Counted from the first letter of the stretch, positions 1 to 11,910 are shown. The stretch: 64,000 bases of DNA from Bedellia somnulentella (GCA_963576735.1 OY755178.1:9300001-9364000), one strand, 5' to 3'. Notes: a model not told the origin generated them from the sequence alone. Translations and numbers: made by a program.

Positions 1-3000
1 TATCTTAATAGATCTTCAGGTTAATTGGACGGAGTGCGAACTCGGACGAAGATGTTTTAATACTGAATGATCAATGGTTTTCACTACCGCAATTTATTTT
101 TAATTCCGAAACGCAAACGCCTTGTCAGGGTTGCCTTAGTGAGTGATGAAGCAATGATGCGGATTTAAACGAGTTTTCATTTTGTCAACTGAAAAAAACG
201 ACTTTTCACTGATATAAATATTGTTGATTTGTATTATGGACGTATTTGCTTAAAGGAAAAAAACGACACGACGATTATGCCGTTTATACCCAAAGAGGTT
301 GCAGAGGTATATAATAGTTCAGAATATCATTTGATATTCCTATCACTTGATGCTCAGAGTAGGTGTCCATCTTTTGCATGAAAAGTGCACTCACATGATA
401 TAGGACAGGCCTATAACCACTTTTGTACTTATACACTATCAGTTTTACACAAGAGTTAGCCCAACTCTGTAATTATGCTCAGGATGTTTTCCCTTGCCGT
501 TGACGACCCTGATAAACCACGCTACGATTTAAGTAAAATAAATATTGGTGTGGGTCTGATCCAGGAAATAAAGTACGTTTAGTAGTAAATATATTTATTA
601 CTACTGATCCTGAGAGGAAACATTAATGGCGGGCAGTCTATGTATTCATATAGTAGGAATGCAGTCACATTATTTAAGTTACTCGACATATTGTGAAAAG
701 TATTTGAAAACCCGACCTCTGAAATATTTTTTTTATATTTTTCATACATCAGAGTAGTTCGACCACAAACGTGAAAAACTAGCTACATAATCAAACATAA
801 CACCATACCTTTGCATTTATAGCACAGACGATACATAAAAAAGATCATGCACCTTTCGATACTTTTTCATTATGGTAACACTAAAAAACCTTTGTCATGA
901 TTGGATAGACCAAAATTATGTTCCCAATTAAAAAGATAACGAAAATAATCCTTTTCAATATATATTTTTCTACTACTAACTTAAATTATTGTATTCTGTG
1001 GTATCATGGTTGTATTTTTGTCAAATATATATTAACATTTATTTTTACGTAAAGAAATACAATACATGACTTTTCTATTTATAGTCGTTAGTCAGTTGTC
1101 TTAGTTGTGTTTGCGACGGATTGGGTCGGTTGCCGTTGATAAACTCTGAAAAAAACCTATCTCTAGAATCATCATACTCATAACCTCAGAGCAGCGTCAC
1201 ATCATGCATAGACTTATTAGAGATATCAATATCATCTTTAAAAGAAAGGTGACAATAGAATTCTATAATGAATGATACCAGTACGGGATTCACCTCTATA
1301 AAGTGTAAATATAATGAGTTGAGTTACAATACTATCGATGACATAATATGAATGAACCTCACATCTTGTACTAATACACGTTAAGTGAAGCAAGTTGAAT
1401 AGACGACAAAACATTTCTATATCAGTTCTATGTCATCATACTTAACACTTGAAACCAAATAAAGGCCTAGTTTTATACATGTTTTAATGTTAGCAGTAGT
1501 TGGCAGTCCCAGCTATATCACAGATGATAGCATTGCATCACACAGTCACAACCGGCCGGCTGAACGCCCCCCAGGGACCCATAAGTTAGCAGTGTGCAGA
1601 TCACGCCTCTAGGCTTCGGACATTCACGATTTATTACGCCGATACCAGCCTATAGCGCGGAATAGATGCTTCCTTTATATGCGCTTCTGGTAGCTATGTG
1701 GTGAAGCATATTAAGTACTAAAAGGGGTAGGCAGAATTCCATAGGTCATAAGTTCTTTTACTTAAATCGCAAAATATTGTTTGATGTAAATATGTAGTCT
1801 TAAAGAACAGATAGCATTAACATTAGTTCTTTTTAAAGATGAAGTTGTTCAAATGAGCTATGTAGTAAATATCCACGAATTTTACACGATATATTTATTT
1901 AGGGTATAAAAGAGTAAGTAGTGAAAGGTGAGGGCAGATTTATCTAGGTTAAAAATATTTTTTAAATACTAGTAAAATATCCACGGGTGGATATCTTTCA
2001 GGATGTTTTGTTTTTTTAACAGTCATATGCAAAAAAAAAGTCTTTGCCTACCCCAATAAGTAAGTATGTACATGACGTGTATATATGGGTTTCCTTCACT
2101 GTTTAATAAATATAAATAAACTCTTTATTTGTAATTTAAACTGTATGTATTTTTTAAGTTTTTAGCAATAAACCTAATCATGACTCCTAGATATTGTACT
2201 AGCGAAGATACCTCATAATTTTAGGTTTATTTTTGCAAAATTAAATTTATTTTATCTTAGGAATATACTATCATTTAGCTGCTAGGTTTTATCTTTTACT
2301 TGGAAAATAATCTTGTGTATGAGTAATTTGATAGCGCGAGTTTTCCTTAAAACATATAGTTAACATTTAACAGTTTTTTTACGAAATCGAACTATATATT
2401 GCTTATGATTGAAAACATAACAAATGAACTTTATGTTTTACAAATGGCAATCGCTGCGTCTCTGTCTGAATGAATAACAATTTGTTATCAAGTGACCTTT
2501 GTTTGCAATTATAATAAATTATTCCCACAATTGATTAACTCACATTTATTGCTTCAGATCGCATATCCCTGAGAGGATTAAGTGAAGCAACTGAATATAT
2601 GTGAATTGTGAATTATTGATATAGTTTAGCCATCCTGTTTCAACTTAGAATAGCATTAATGTATCCCCCGTCGTCGGTGATGTCTGGTTTTAAGAAAGGT
2701 GAAACTTTACATTATTAATTGGTCATCAATCAGGAACCTATCAAGATCCCATATAATAATTGTCTTTTACTCTAATGACTCTCTTTTTGGGTTAAATGAA
2801 TTTGAACGAGACTAAGGAATCTAGGGCTCTATTAGGGCTCTTAATTTTTATGAGAGCAGTTGATTTGATTTTTTGAGGTGTACATAATATGTTCCATCAA
2901 TGCATCATAACAACCTATGTATGTCTCCGCAGATACATTTAAACCCATCCTAATTAGGTGGTTTGATCAAGACATTATTTTCCACTTATATCGTTGGTGA

Positions 3001-3200
3001 AACTCCTCGGCTCTACGTGACCTGCAGAGCATAGAATGGTCCCTATTTTTCGAATAATATGATGATACGGACTAAAATTTCAAAACTATGTTTTTTTTAC
3101 CTTCTGGGATGTCTAGCTGGATAGCTGGGGACCTCCGTGTTGTGGACAAAACGCTCTAATTATTGCACCATGGAAGAGTACATTTACATACATACATACA
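1..3200. other. Intergenic, no gene seen
   Basis: AT-rich sequence with stops in all frames and no convincing exon. The only recognisable element is the worn SINE-B copy listed separately. A short GC-richer patch near 1540-1640 has no coding signature that I can see. Confidence 0.5.
335..575 (-). repeat. SINE-B, degenerate copy
   Basis: Matches the SINE-B body seen at 35202-35562 in the same order: the tract before TTTTGCATG, the 'GTGCACTCACATGATA' tract, 'AGGCCTATAACC', the 'GATGTTTTCCCT' tract and 'GGTGTGGGTCTGATCC'. It is heavily mutated and lacks the clear tRNA-like head, so it is an old copy. Confidence 0.6.
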
Positions 3201-3202
3201 TA

Positions 3203-3432
3203 TACTCACGGCTATAAACCCCTTAATGGGGTAACCAGAGCTAGGGGATTAGAAATTCCTTAGCCATTTTTGAAAGTTGCGTGGGAAAAAGGTGGTGAAA
3301 ACAAATTGTTGGTGATGGGTCTTCAACCGAATCGCCCAAAAATCCCTTAAAAGCCCCAATACCGTTAGTCGCTTCTTACGCACACCCACCGGAAGAAATG
3401 GGGTAGTGATATTCTAAGCCGACACTACATAG
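3203..3432 (-). repeat. SINE-A copy
   Basis: Reads from the 'TACTCACGGCTATAAA' end through 'GGTGATGGGTCTTCAACC' to 'GCCGACACTACATAGC', the full length of the family, with an ATAC microsatellite tail on its left. Sense is on the minus strand. Confidence 0.85.
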
Positions 3433-3547
3433 CAGTACATTTACAGATTACTGATGTAGATTTCCTTGTGATCTTTTTCTCTTTACAACTCATCTACTGA
3501 AGCAACGGTGAGTTTAATTTAATTTGAATCCACAATAGTGACAAACA

Positions 3548-4070
3548 TTATACATACATACATATTCTCACGCCGTTAGTTCCCATTGGGGTAGGCAGAG
3601 ACTATCGATCGCCACTTTGTACTATCCTGGCAAACCTCTCTAGCTTCATTCACATCCATCAATCTTTTCATACATGCTCTTTTATTCTTCGTACTTCGGA
3701 CACCTGCCTTTTTGAGCACATTTTCTATTTGATCTAAATGTGTCCTCCGAGGTCGTCCTCTACTAACATTACCTTCCACATTGGCTCTATAGATCTCTTT
3801 CACCACTTTACTGTCATCCATCCTCTCTATGTGCCTAAACCATCTCAACATTCCTTTTTCTATCTTTCTTACAATATCATCTTTTACACCACACCTTTCA
3901 CGAATCACATCATTCCTCACACGATCACATAACCTTACATTACAAACTTTTCTGAGGGATCTCATTTCTACTGCATTACTCTGCTTTCATGCTTCTTCTG
4001 CCACACCCAATATTCACTGCCATACATAAGCGTAGGAACAAGGACAGCATCATGCACAGCCATTCGGGCA
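3548..4070 (-). pseudogene. RTE-like LINE 3' end (C-terminal reverse transcriptase fragment)
   Basis: An open frame at 3576-3965 (129 residues) contains the arrangement 'DRVRNDVIRERCGV', 'MLRWFRHIERMDD' and 'RGRPRRTHLDQIE', followed by '[14 protein letters not shown]' and '[12 protein letters not shown]'. This is the C-terminal tail typical of RTE-type endonuclease/reverse-transcriptase proteins in insects. No polymerase domain is present, so the copy is 5'-truncated, as is usual for LINE copies. The segment ends in the 'GGTAGGCAGAGACTATCGATCGCC' type 3' terminus, which recurs at about 25.2 and 13.0 kb. It is a dead fragment and not a host gene. The family assignment rests on protein motifs recognised by eye. 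Confidence 0.7.
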
Positions 4071-4448
4071 TTATACTAAATAAAAAAGCATATTTTATTA
4101 CACCACGACTTGTAATTTTGTAAGTACACTGAGAGTAAGTTAAGTATCAATAAACCATAGATATAGACGCACTAGATTGGCAGTAAGTGACAAACGTCAA
4201 CAAAGGCAGGACCTCTCACGGACACGATAACGACCTAAAACGGTTTTGGCATCAAACATGAACGAAAATAATTGTCTTATATTCTTAATTCTGGTATTTA
4301 AGTCTGAACTTTTGTGTTTTTTTGATAAAGTTATTACTAATTAACAGCACGGAATCTAAATCAAATACATATTCTTTGGCAAACATAAACTTTTTTGTTA
4401 TTCATGTTCAAATTAAGACTGTAATTATTACCATCTATATGCTTTATT

Positions 4449-5395
4449 ATAGACTAGTGGATCGGCCCAGCTTCGCACGGGTAGCGTTGTTTTCTACCTT
4501 TTCTTTCACTGCTCAAGCTTTGTGAAATTTGATGCAATGATCGGAATTTATAGCACTCCTGAACAGTGTAGCTTTGTGATTTTGAATGCGCTTTGATGAA
4601 CGATTCAATATCTCCGTTATTAAGCTAAATTTCAGGTTGAGTTAAAGTTAAGTAAAACGCTATGGAGTATTCATAACAATCTAAAAAGTCTTGCAACTAC
4701 TGACGCCATCTAGTATGTAATATGTAAATTAGTAAGGATTTGGTTTTGGTTATAGGCGCGACGGCTCATTTCATGTATATTTTCGGTTTTTTGTAACGAT
4801 TTCTATGATTCTTTTTTTATTGAATAGGTAATAATGTTAACATTTTTAAATTAGGAATGAATGAGATTATTATAAACGTAAGAGTAAACAAAATAAACAG
4901 AATGCTCCGAACTGCTAAGCTATCAGGAGTTACATGTGTTATTGTGGGTCAACCATAAAAGGTAGACATATGCTGTTGCGGGATATTTTTTAGACAATTT
5001 TATGAAGAATATTTCCGTAATACTTTATTTCTATGTAACTTTAACCATTAAGGCTGCACACGCGACGGAAGCTTAAAAAATGAAGTAACTTCTCCCGTTT
5101 TCCCAAAATTTCCCAAAATTCCCCTTTACTACCGTGCTGAAAAGTATTCTATAGCCTGCCCCGGAGTATGAAGAATAATTGTGCCAAGTTTCGTTAAAAT
5201 CCGTAAAGTAGTTTTTGTTTCCATAAGGAACATACAAACAGACAGACAGACAGAAAGACAGACAGACAGACAAAAATTTTACTGATTGCATTTTTGGCAT
5301 TAGTATCGATCACTTATCACCCCCTGATAGTTATTTTGAAAATATATTTCATGTACAGAATTGACCTATCTACAGATTTATTATAAGTATAGATG
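4449..5395. repeat. Long interspersed non-coding repeat with CAGA microsatellite
   Basis: Starts with a 'CCCAGCTTCGCACGGGTAG' motif and ends near 'CAGATTTATTATAAGTATAGA', with 'GTGCCAAGTTTCGTTAAAATCC' and a CAGACAGA run (5239-5272) inside. I recognise these blocks as a dispersed repeat common in Lepidoptera. The weak open frame across 5073-5300 is translated microsatellite and is not a gene. Exact ends are uncertain. Confidence 0.5.
5239..5272. repeat. (CAGA)n microsatellite
   Basis: About eight CAGA/GACA units with one AAAG interruption. Confidence 0.9.
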
Positions 5396-5771
5396 TTAAA
5401 CAAAAGTGTTCTTTTCAAATATATGATGAAAAATATTTTCTATATATCTTGTTTAGAATTTTTACGAAAATCAATACAACAAATTTTAATTGAACCCTAA
5501 AATGTTTCTCAAAAACTTTGAAGTCATAAGTCAACGCTTGATAAGGTTCTTTTTATAGCTTTGTAGATAACGAAGTTAACGGACAAAATATTATTTAAGC
5601 AGTTTTTGTATCAATATTTAATTAGTTCTGTTCTGTTCTAGTTATTCTGAGACAACAGTACATGGTTATCTCTGTTAAAATTTATAAAATTGTAAAACTT
5701 TATCATTTAAACCGCGGCAAAAGTTAAGGATTTTTCCCCCAAAACTTTCATAAAAAAGGCCAATATAATAA

Positions 5772-5831
5772 TATAATTTGAATGTTTTTGTTCATAAAAA
5801 CCTCATGTGGGGATTATTACTAATAAAATTT
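5772..5831 (-). repeat. SINE-C terminal fragment
   Basis: 'GTTCATAAAAACCTCATGTG' followed by GGGATTATTACTAATAAA matches the outer end of the inverted SINE-C insertion at 8377-8440. This is a lone 3'-end fragment of the same family. Confidence 0.65.
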
Positions 5832-5854
5832 ACCAATATAATATACCTAGAAAA

Positions 5855-5935
5855 CTAGAAACTCTTCAGCCACATTTGGAAGTTCATAGGGGACAAGAAG
5901 GTAGAAATAAAGTATAGTTGACTAACTGTATCGCC
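5855..5935 (-). repeat. SINE-A fragment
   Basis: Contains the 'TCTTCAGCCACATTTGGAAG' to 'AAGGTAGAAATAAAG' part of the family only. Confidence 0.55.
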
Positions 5936-5942
5936 GAAAACA

Positions 5943-6195
5943 ACATACATACATACATATACTGACAGCTATAAATCCCTTAACGGGGTAGCCAGAGCTT
6001 TGGAATGAGAAATTCCTCAGCCACTTTTGGAAGTTGATTGGGGGAAAGATGGTAAAAATAAATGTTTTTGGTGACGAGTCTCCAACCACATCGTCCAAAA
6101 ATCACTTATAAAGCCCCCTATACCCTTAGTCGCCTCTTACGATCACCCACGGGTAGAAATGGGGTAGTGTTATTCTGAGCCGACACTACACGGCA
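5943..6195 (-). repeat. SINE-A copy
   Basis: ACATACATAC tail, 'TATAAATCCCTTAACGGGGT', 'GACGAGTCTCCAACCACATC' and the end 'GCCGACACTACACGGCA' give a full-length copy. Confidence 0.85.
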
Positions 6196-6387
6196 CACAA
6201 CACAAAACAACATAAAAACCCACTAACCTTAGTCGCCCCAAAACTTACTTTTAACTTCATGACGCATAGGCAGAATTCATTTTCGCTCGCATTTAACAGA
6301 ACAATAAATTTCCCGGAAAGTAAAATTTACTCAGCTTTCTTAAAAACAAGCTGGACATTATACGTGTTGGTGCGTGCAATAATGTTG

Positions 6388-6590
6388 ACTTCGAATAGCA
6401 CTAACCCATTTCTTCCCGTGGTTGTTGTACTAAGCAACTTGGGGTATTGGGTTTGGGCGATGTGGCTAAAGGTCTATCATTAATCATTGTTGAATTTTAC
6501 AAATTTTTCGTCACTCTACTTCCTAAAGTGTTCGACGAACTCCTAATTCTAAATTTCTGGGTACCCTTCTTTGGGATTGTTATTTTATTT
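6388..6590 (+). repeat. SINE-A, degenerate copy
   Basis: 'GAATAGCACTAACCCATTTC', 'TTGGGCGATGTGGCTAAAGG' and 'CCTAAAGTGTTCGACGAACT' align to the family in order. Small open frames here (6259-6689) are translated repeat and are not genes. Confidence 0.6.
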
Positions 6591-6699
6591 TTGAGTTGTG
6601 CTTATATTTATTTATGTAGAAACATCTTCTCAGTCGTAGCACCCTTGACAGAGTGGTCGTGGTCGTCATTTTGGTCGGGTGACCCATAGGTATGTTTAC

Positions 6700-6963
6700 A
6701 TACATACATATGTATACATACATAAACATATACTCACGGCTATAAAATCTCTGGAAAGCGTAGCCAGAGCTAAGGAATTAGAAATTCCTCAGTCACTTTT
6801 GGAAGTTGCGTGGGGAAAAGATGGTAAAACAAAGGTGTTGGTGATGGGTCTCCAACCACATCGCCCAAAAATCCCTTAAAAGCCCCAATACTGTTAGTCG
6901 CCTCTTACGTAAACCCACCGGAAGAAACGGGGTAGTGCTATTCTAAGCCGACACTACACAGCA
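6700..6963 (-). repeat. SINE-A copy
   Basis: Full-length copy with a CATA-type tail at 6700-6727 and the terminal 'GCCGACACTACACAGC' at its right end. Confidence 0.85.
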
Positions 6964-7031
6964 ACCAGCAGGTGTGTATGTAAAAACTAATACAAATAAT
7001 ATTTTTACGTATATGTATTTCTATGTATATA

Positions 7032-7426
7032 CAGGGTGTCCAGTAAATAAACGTCCAACCGTTAACCACCAATAGGGGACCCTGTGAAGTGCCCGGAAAT
7101 GCAATTTTTTTTTTATTATATTAAACCTGGTTTAGAAATAAGCCAGGTTTAAGTTGTCCTCCTCTTGCTAACCAATTCTCCTCTAATCCTCAATTTTTGC
7201 TAACCAAGCTGTTCTTTGCTTCATTAGGAGTCTAATAAAAAAATATATGCCGATATCCCTATTTTTGCCCTCTTACCATAACAAAATAGCCCAAAGGAAT
7301 TTAAAAAAATAAAAAGCAACTTAAACCTGGCTTATTTCTAAAATAAAAAAAAAACGCATTTCCGGGCACTTCACAGGGTCCTCAATTGGTGGTTAACGGT
7401 TGGACGTTTATTTACTGGACACACTG
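7032..7426. mobile_element. MITE with long terminal inverted repeats, TA target
   Basis: Left end CAGGGTGTCCAGTAAATAAA is mirrored at the right end. The arms match for about 70 bp (through AGTGCCCGGAAATGC) with a few differences, and shorter inverted 'AAACCTGGYTTA' blocks lie further in. The element is bounded by TA at 7030-7031 and 7427-7428, as expected for Tc1/mariner-type insertions. No coding capacity; 395 bp. Confidence 0.8.
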
Positions 7427-7587
7427 TATGTATAAATGAGTATGTATACAGCAACCTCTCTACTTAAGGAACAAACAATATAATTTTTAATTTAAACGCC
7501 ATACCAAAATGAAGTAGGTTGTTCTTCATAAATCTTTAACTACAACAACTTATTTTAGGCATTTGCGATTGAAGGCTCAACAATAAC

Positions 7588-7668
7588 GATACTTTATTTC
7601 TACCATCTTGTCATTAAAGTGTATCAACTTCCAAATGTGGTAGAAGAGTTTCTAGCTCTAAAGCTCTG
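7588..7668 (+). repeat. SINE-A fragment
   Basis: 'TTTATTTCTACCATCTTGTC' through 'CTAGCTCTAAAGCTCTGG' matches the 3' half of SINE-A (compare 34570-34645). It abuts the LINE below and supplies the first codons of the open frame that appears to start at 7619. Confidence 0.65.
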
Positions 7669-8460
7669 GTTAAGTAAACGAATTGCACACAAGCAATATT
7701 ACAAGGAGTTAAAACACCTGGTTGTAGAAGCACTTCACAATGAAAAAAATTCATATTTTGAGCAGCACATCAATATAAACAAAGACTCAAAGACATTATG
7801 GAAAAACCTAAAACGTGATCTACTACCAGGCAGAGATCACAATGACTTACCACCTCACTTTGACGATCCCGACGCACTTAACCAACACTTCCTCAATGTT
7901 CCCGGTAACACCAACGTGACTTTGTCTGACCTAACTTACTTTGAATTTAACCGACATGGACTCTCTACGTTTTCACTTAAGCCGGTAAAAGCATCCGTAG
8001 TTGCTAAAAAATTAACTAGAGTTAAGACGAAAGCAAAGGGAATTGACTTATTATCTAATGACATGATTATTTTGACTATGCCTAGGACTTTAGACGTGCT
8101 TACTGAGATAGTAAACCGCAGTATTGACACAGAGACTTTCCCTACTGACTGGAAAACTTCCCAAGTCACTCCTCTACCTAAAATTCCAAATCCTTTGCAT
8201 CCTACCGATTTAAGACCAATTAGCATTTTTCCTTGTGCATCAAATATTTTAGAAGGTGTTGTACGGAATCAGCTCTCGGAACATCTAGAAGAGAATAATA
8301 TTTTACCTGAAAAGCAGTCGGGCTTTCGTAAAAGTTGTTCGACTGTTACTGCATTGTTGGATATAGTTGATAATATAATTTAAATCTTTTTGTTCATGAA
8401 AACCTCATGTGGGGATTATTACTAATAAATAAAGAATAAATAAAGGAAAGAAAAATTTTC

Positions 8461-8531
8461 GACACAGGCGGGAATAGAACCCGCGACCTCGGGTATACGC
8501 CCCGACGCTCTGCCAACTGAGCCACCGTGTC
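8461..8531 (-). repeat. tRNA-like domain in SINE-C
   Basis: Complement of the domain at 8748-8816 with a few differences, including AGAAC for the usual GTTCR core of the B box (read as GGTTCTATTCC). Treated as part of a SINE and not as a tRNA gene. Confidence 0.65.
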
Positions 8532-8747
8532 AATTGGCTGCCAGTGCGAAATTCTTCTATCCTTTATTTCTTTTACACGTTTAAGTAGTGTTTGCGTTTC
8601 CTACCTCCGAATTTTAACTCTTATTTATACCCGAGGTCGCGGGTGGCCTTCCGAATTAGTTAAAATTCGGAGGTAGGAAACGCAAACACTATTTAAACGT
8701 GTAAAAGAAATAAAGGATAGAATAATTTCGCACTGGCAGCCAATTGA

Positions 8748-8816
8748 CACGGTGGCTCAGTTGGCAGAGCGTCGGGGCGTATACCCGAGGTCGCGGGTTC
8801 GATTCCCGCCTGTGTC
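8748..8816 (+). repeat. tRNA-like domain in SINE-C
   Basis: Folds as a cloverleaf by eye: acceptor GACACGG with CTGTGTC (one G-U), D stem GCTC/GAGC, anticodon stem TCGGG/CCCGA with loop GCGTATA, T arm GCGGG-TTCGATT-CCCGC. A box TGGCTCAGTTGG and B box GGTTCGATTCC look intact. The loop lacks the usual T at position 33, and the sequence is repeated and embedded in an inverted insertion. A retroposon head is far more likely than a working tRNA. Confidence 0.7.
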
Positions 8817-10191
8817 GAAAATTTTTCTTTCCTTTATTTATTCTTTATTTATCAATAGTTGATAATATTTTAGCAGAAAGAGGCAACGGGTGCGCAACCA
8901 TCTTAGTTCTATTAGATTTCTCTAGAGCGTTCGATTGTCTGAGTATTCCCCTTCTACTATCGAAGATGGCCTACTATGGATTTGATAGTTCAACAATAAA
9001 ATGGTTTGCAAATTATTTGTCAAACAGGGGACAAATGGTGGGTTTGCAATCGGCAGCGAGGGGTACTCAATGGTCTAGTTGTAGCCTACTGCACCAGAGA
9101 TTTCCTCAGGGATCAATAATAGGGCCACTTCTTTTTATATTATACACTGCCGATATCGTAACTTGTTTACAAAAAAAATGTTTACCATCTTTGTGCTGAT
9201 GATTTGCAATTTATTATTTCAAGTCTACTGTCTGAAATATTAAATGCTGTAGACAAAGTTAACGCGCAGTTAGATCTCATTGCAAACTCATAGAAATTGT
9301 TTGATACTAAATGCCAAGAAGTCTAAATATTTAATCATGGGAACAAAACATCAAATCCGTAGTGCATTAGATTCGATTGGCGGTAAGAGTATATCTATCA
9401 TGGGCGATCCAATACAAAGAGTAGTAGAAGCAACTAATATTGGCTTACTCATGGACGGGGAACTCCGGTTCGAAAACCATGTCCTCCGAGTTGTAAGCAA
9501 TTGCTTCTACCGGCTCAAAATACTTTACAATATAAGGGATTACCTCAGCGAAAAATCGCGTATTCAGCTTTGTGAATCTCTTGTATTGTCGACGTTAAAT
9601 TATTGTGATATCGTCTATGATGGATGTATACTTGGCCGGTCAAGGAAGATAATTCAACGTGTCCAAAACGCGTGTGCACGTGTTTGTTTCCGAATCCCTC
9701 CTCGTACCTACGTTTCTCCGTATTTGAGCGCTGCAAACCTGCTGAACACAACAGCTCGTAGGCAGCTACATCTAGCGACTATGTTGTTTGACGTTATTCG
9801 TAATGAAACACCGGAATATTTGTTAAATAAAATAAAATGGTCCACTCAACCTAGACTGTATAAAATCAGAGCACATCTTCCATTACACCGTAAGGCAGCA
9901 TTCAGAGGTAGTTTCAGGTTTGCAAATTCAAAATGCTGGAATGACATCCCTCCTCCTAGCCGTGACGCGGGAAGTAAATTTACTTTTAAACAAAAGCTTA
10001 AAAGTTACTTGCTGACCATGCAAAAGTGTAACTCCAAGTCAAAATCGAACATGACTCGGTAAAGTTTTGTACCATTATGTCTTTACTTCACTTCTGTTTA
10101 TTTTTTGTAATGGCTTCCACCGCACCAAGCCACCATCCTGCCACTACCAAATACATAAGCTCATTCCCACTACTTAAAAAAACCATAAAAT

Positions 10192-10490
10192 AACATAAAC
10201 GGTCACGCCGTTTACCCCCGAAGGGGTGGGCAGAGGTACCAATACTTATGAACAACGTGACATCGCCACCTAGTGTCCAAAGTAGGTACCCACGTTTTGC
10301 TTAGACAGTGTACTCACGTAAGGGTCACATGGCTAAATACAACTCGGCCATGTGGGTTCCTCACGATGTTTTCCTCATCGTTAACAACCATGATAAATTA
10401 ACCGCACATATGACTTTACAAAAGACAAAATGGTGTAGGCCCGACCAGGGATTTGACGGGCGGGTGTTCTACCCATTGGACTATCATACA
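10192..10490 (-). repeat. SINE-B copy
   Basis: Runs from 'GGTCACGCCGTTTACCCCCG' through 'GTTTTCCTCATCGTTAACAA' to the tRNA-like head near 'GTAGGCCCGACCAGGGATTT'. An internal deletion removes part of the body near 10310. Confidence 0.8.
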
Positions 10491-10494
10491 TACA

Positions 10495-11815
10495 TACATA
10501 CATATACTCAAGACTACTCGTATAAATCCCAAGAACGGGGCTATTATAAACTATCATGTCGTTAAAAAAATGCAAGTCAAATAGTAGGTCCATAACAATA
10601 ACAGGAATTTAGTAAGCAATACGGCCATCAAGACGAAGATATTAAAACGAAAATTGTACTGAAAGTCAAACGATAAGCAAAGGTTATCATTGTAACAAAT
10701 ATAAATTGAAGAAAGAAACATAATTTTTATGCCTTGTTTTTATGTAGCCGCCGCGATAATGGTGTTAAATGAATAATGTTTTATCAATTTGTTGTTGTGC
10801 AGCTGTTTTGGTCGTCTCAGTGGAACGTTCTGATTATTTTATAGTTGAGGACGGTAGTTGTTTGATTAAGAATATCTAACAAACTAGGATACTGATGATA
10901 ACATTTTCTCGCTTAGCAAATTTAACTTAAGTACATGTAATCTTATACAGAAGCGCAAGTCAATCCATAAATGTGCAATACTTTCCAAGTTTATGAACTT
11001 TGCGTTTCCGGTGTTTATCTCTGGAGGGAAAAAATCTTCAATTCTTCTTTTAATTTAAAACAATGCTCTACTTTTACTTTGCTGCTTAGTTAATATAATA
11101 TTTTGTTTAATCTATAAAAGCTCGAGTAATTCCTTCGACAATAACAACAGTAAAATCGTCAAAACCATCCTTCTTAAAGACTTAATATTTTACGAAGCTA
11201 CCAGAGATGGGCGCTGTTATTAATAAAATAAATAAAGTGGCAAATATTGCATGTAATCAATTCCAATGATATGCAGGTCACATAGCTGAACGTGCCAAGC
11301 CGGAAATTGAAGAGTGACATCGACTGAATAAAACGTTGCAGCCAACCTCTATTACAGGGACATCTTACTTGACCCCTTTACGTCAATCTGACAGCTGTCA
11401 AAACCCTTCGCGCTTAAATTAATGGCGCGATGTGTTTTATTTCGAACTCGCTTCAAACTGCAACTTTTTTAGGGTTATAGGTCACTATCCATTTAGGATA
11501 TAAAACGCACTATTAACAAACCCGTAAGTTGAAATAAATATTCAACATTATATTTGTTCGATTCGAACTATGTAGTGTTGACTTATAATAACACTAACCG
11601 TGGAAAAAGAAGAAGAGATCGCTTTTAGCGATGAGTCCACCAATTTACTTCACTGTAAACTGTTTTTTTTTTTGCATGGCGACACCCGTAACAAATGTCT
11701 GCACTTTAAGGGTATTTCAAGTGATGGTTGATTCATCACCAACCTTACTTTATTTAACGATATTTACCAATTCTTAATATCTGGCTATTCTTTTGGGATA
11801 TATGGCCCTCAGTAT
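10495..11815. other. Intergenic, nothing recognised
   Basis: AT-rich, with no open frame of note and no repeat family that I can name. A fragment resembling SINE-A's TACTCAAGACT start sits at 10502-10545. Confidence 0.4.
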
Positions 11816-11820
11816 GGGTA

Positions 11821-11910
11821 GGTAGGTAGATGGATTGCTATCCATCTACCTACCAATACTTACGCTTTTTCTGTACCAGTAAAATAATATTTACTGATAC
11901 AGAAAAAGCG
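11821..11910. repeat. Two adjacent perfect or near-perfect hairpins
   Basis: The first hairpin has 15-bp arms GGTAGGTAGATGGAT (11821-11835) and its complement (11840-11854). The second has arms of about 21 bp, CGCTTTTTCTGTACCAGTAAA at 11863-11883 and its near-complement ending at 11910 (one mismatch). They could be a foldback remnant. Confidence 0.75.

Larger units (their letters stand above)
8377..8854. mobile_element. Inverted-dimer SINE-C insertion with 14-bp target duplication
   Basis: A 478-bp insertion inside the LINE, flanked by direct copies of ATAGTTGATAATAT (8363-8376 and 8855-8868). It consists of two SINE-C arms in opposite orientation, about 200 bp each (about 8415-8621 against 8661-8850), around a short centre. 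Each arm holds a tRNA-like domain (8461-8531 minus, 8748-8816 plus) and the conserved 'GGTAGGAAACGCAAACACTA' block. The long target duplication fits LINE-driven retroposition rather than a cut-and-paste transposase. Confidence 0.8.
7669..10062 (+). pseudogene. Jockey/CR1-superfamily LINE, reverse transcriptase, broken
   Basis: Three open segments form one reverse transcriptase. The first (to about 8383) carries the N-terminal part with 'LRPISIFPCASNILEGVV' and 'LPEKQSGFRKSCS'. The second (from about 8855) carries 'LVLLDFSRAFDCLSIPLL' and 'FPQGSIIGPLLFILY'. The third (9280-10062) is the C-terminal domain ending 'AAFRGSFRFANSKCWNDIPP'. The polymerase box reads CADD, after a shift at the A run near 9172-9179. 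Lesions are the SINE-C insertion at 8377-8854, the A-run frameshift, and a TAG near 9290. It is also 5'-truncated, with no endonuclease. The 53.8-kb LINE fragment shares its C-terminal motifs, so both belong to one family. It cannot be autonomous. Confidence 0.85.

Noticed and set aside
5073..5300. A 75-residue protein with a signal-peptide-like start
   Set aside because: Its N terminus is translated CAGA microsatellite within a dispersed repeat.
6259..6689. Small hydrophobic membrane proteins
   Set aside because: The open frames run through a worn SINE-A copy; hydrophobicity comes from T-rich sequence.
7619..7668. Start of a host protein at 7619
   Set aside because: These codons are a SINE-A fragment abutting a 5'-truncated LINE.
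8748..8816. A tRNA-Tyr gene (cloverleaf with GTA in the anticodon loop)
   Set aside because: The loop lacks T33, the sequence recurs in inverted and tandem copies inside insertions with target duplications, and other copies have an 8-base loop. It is a SINE domain.
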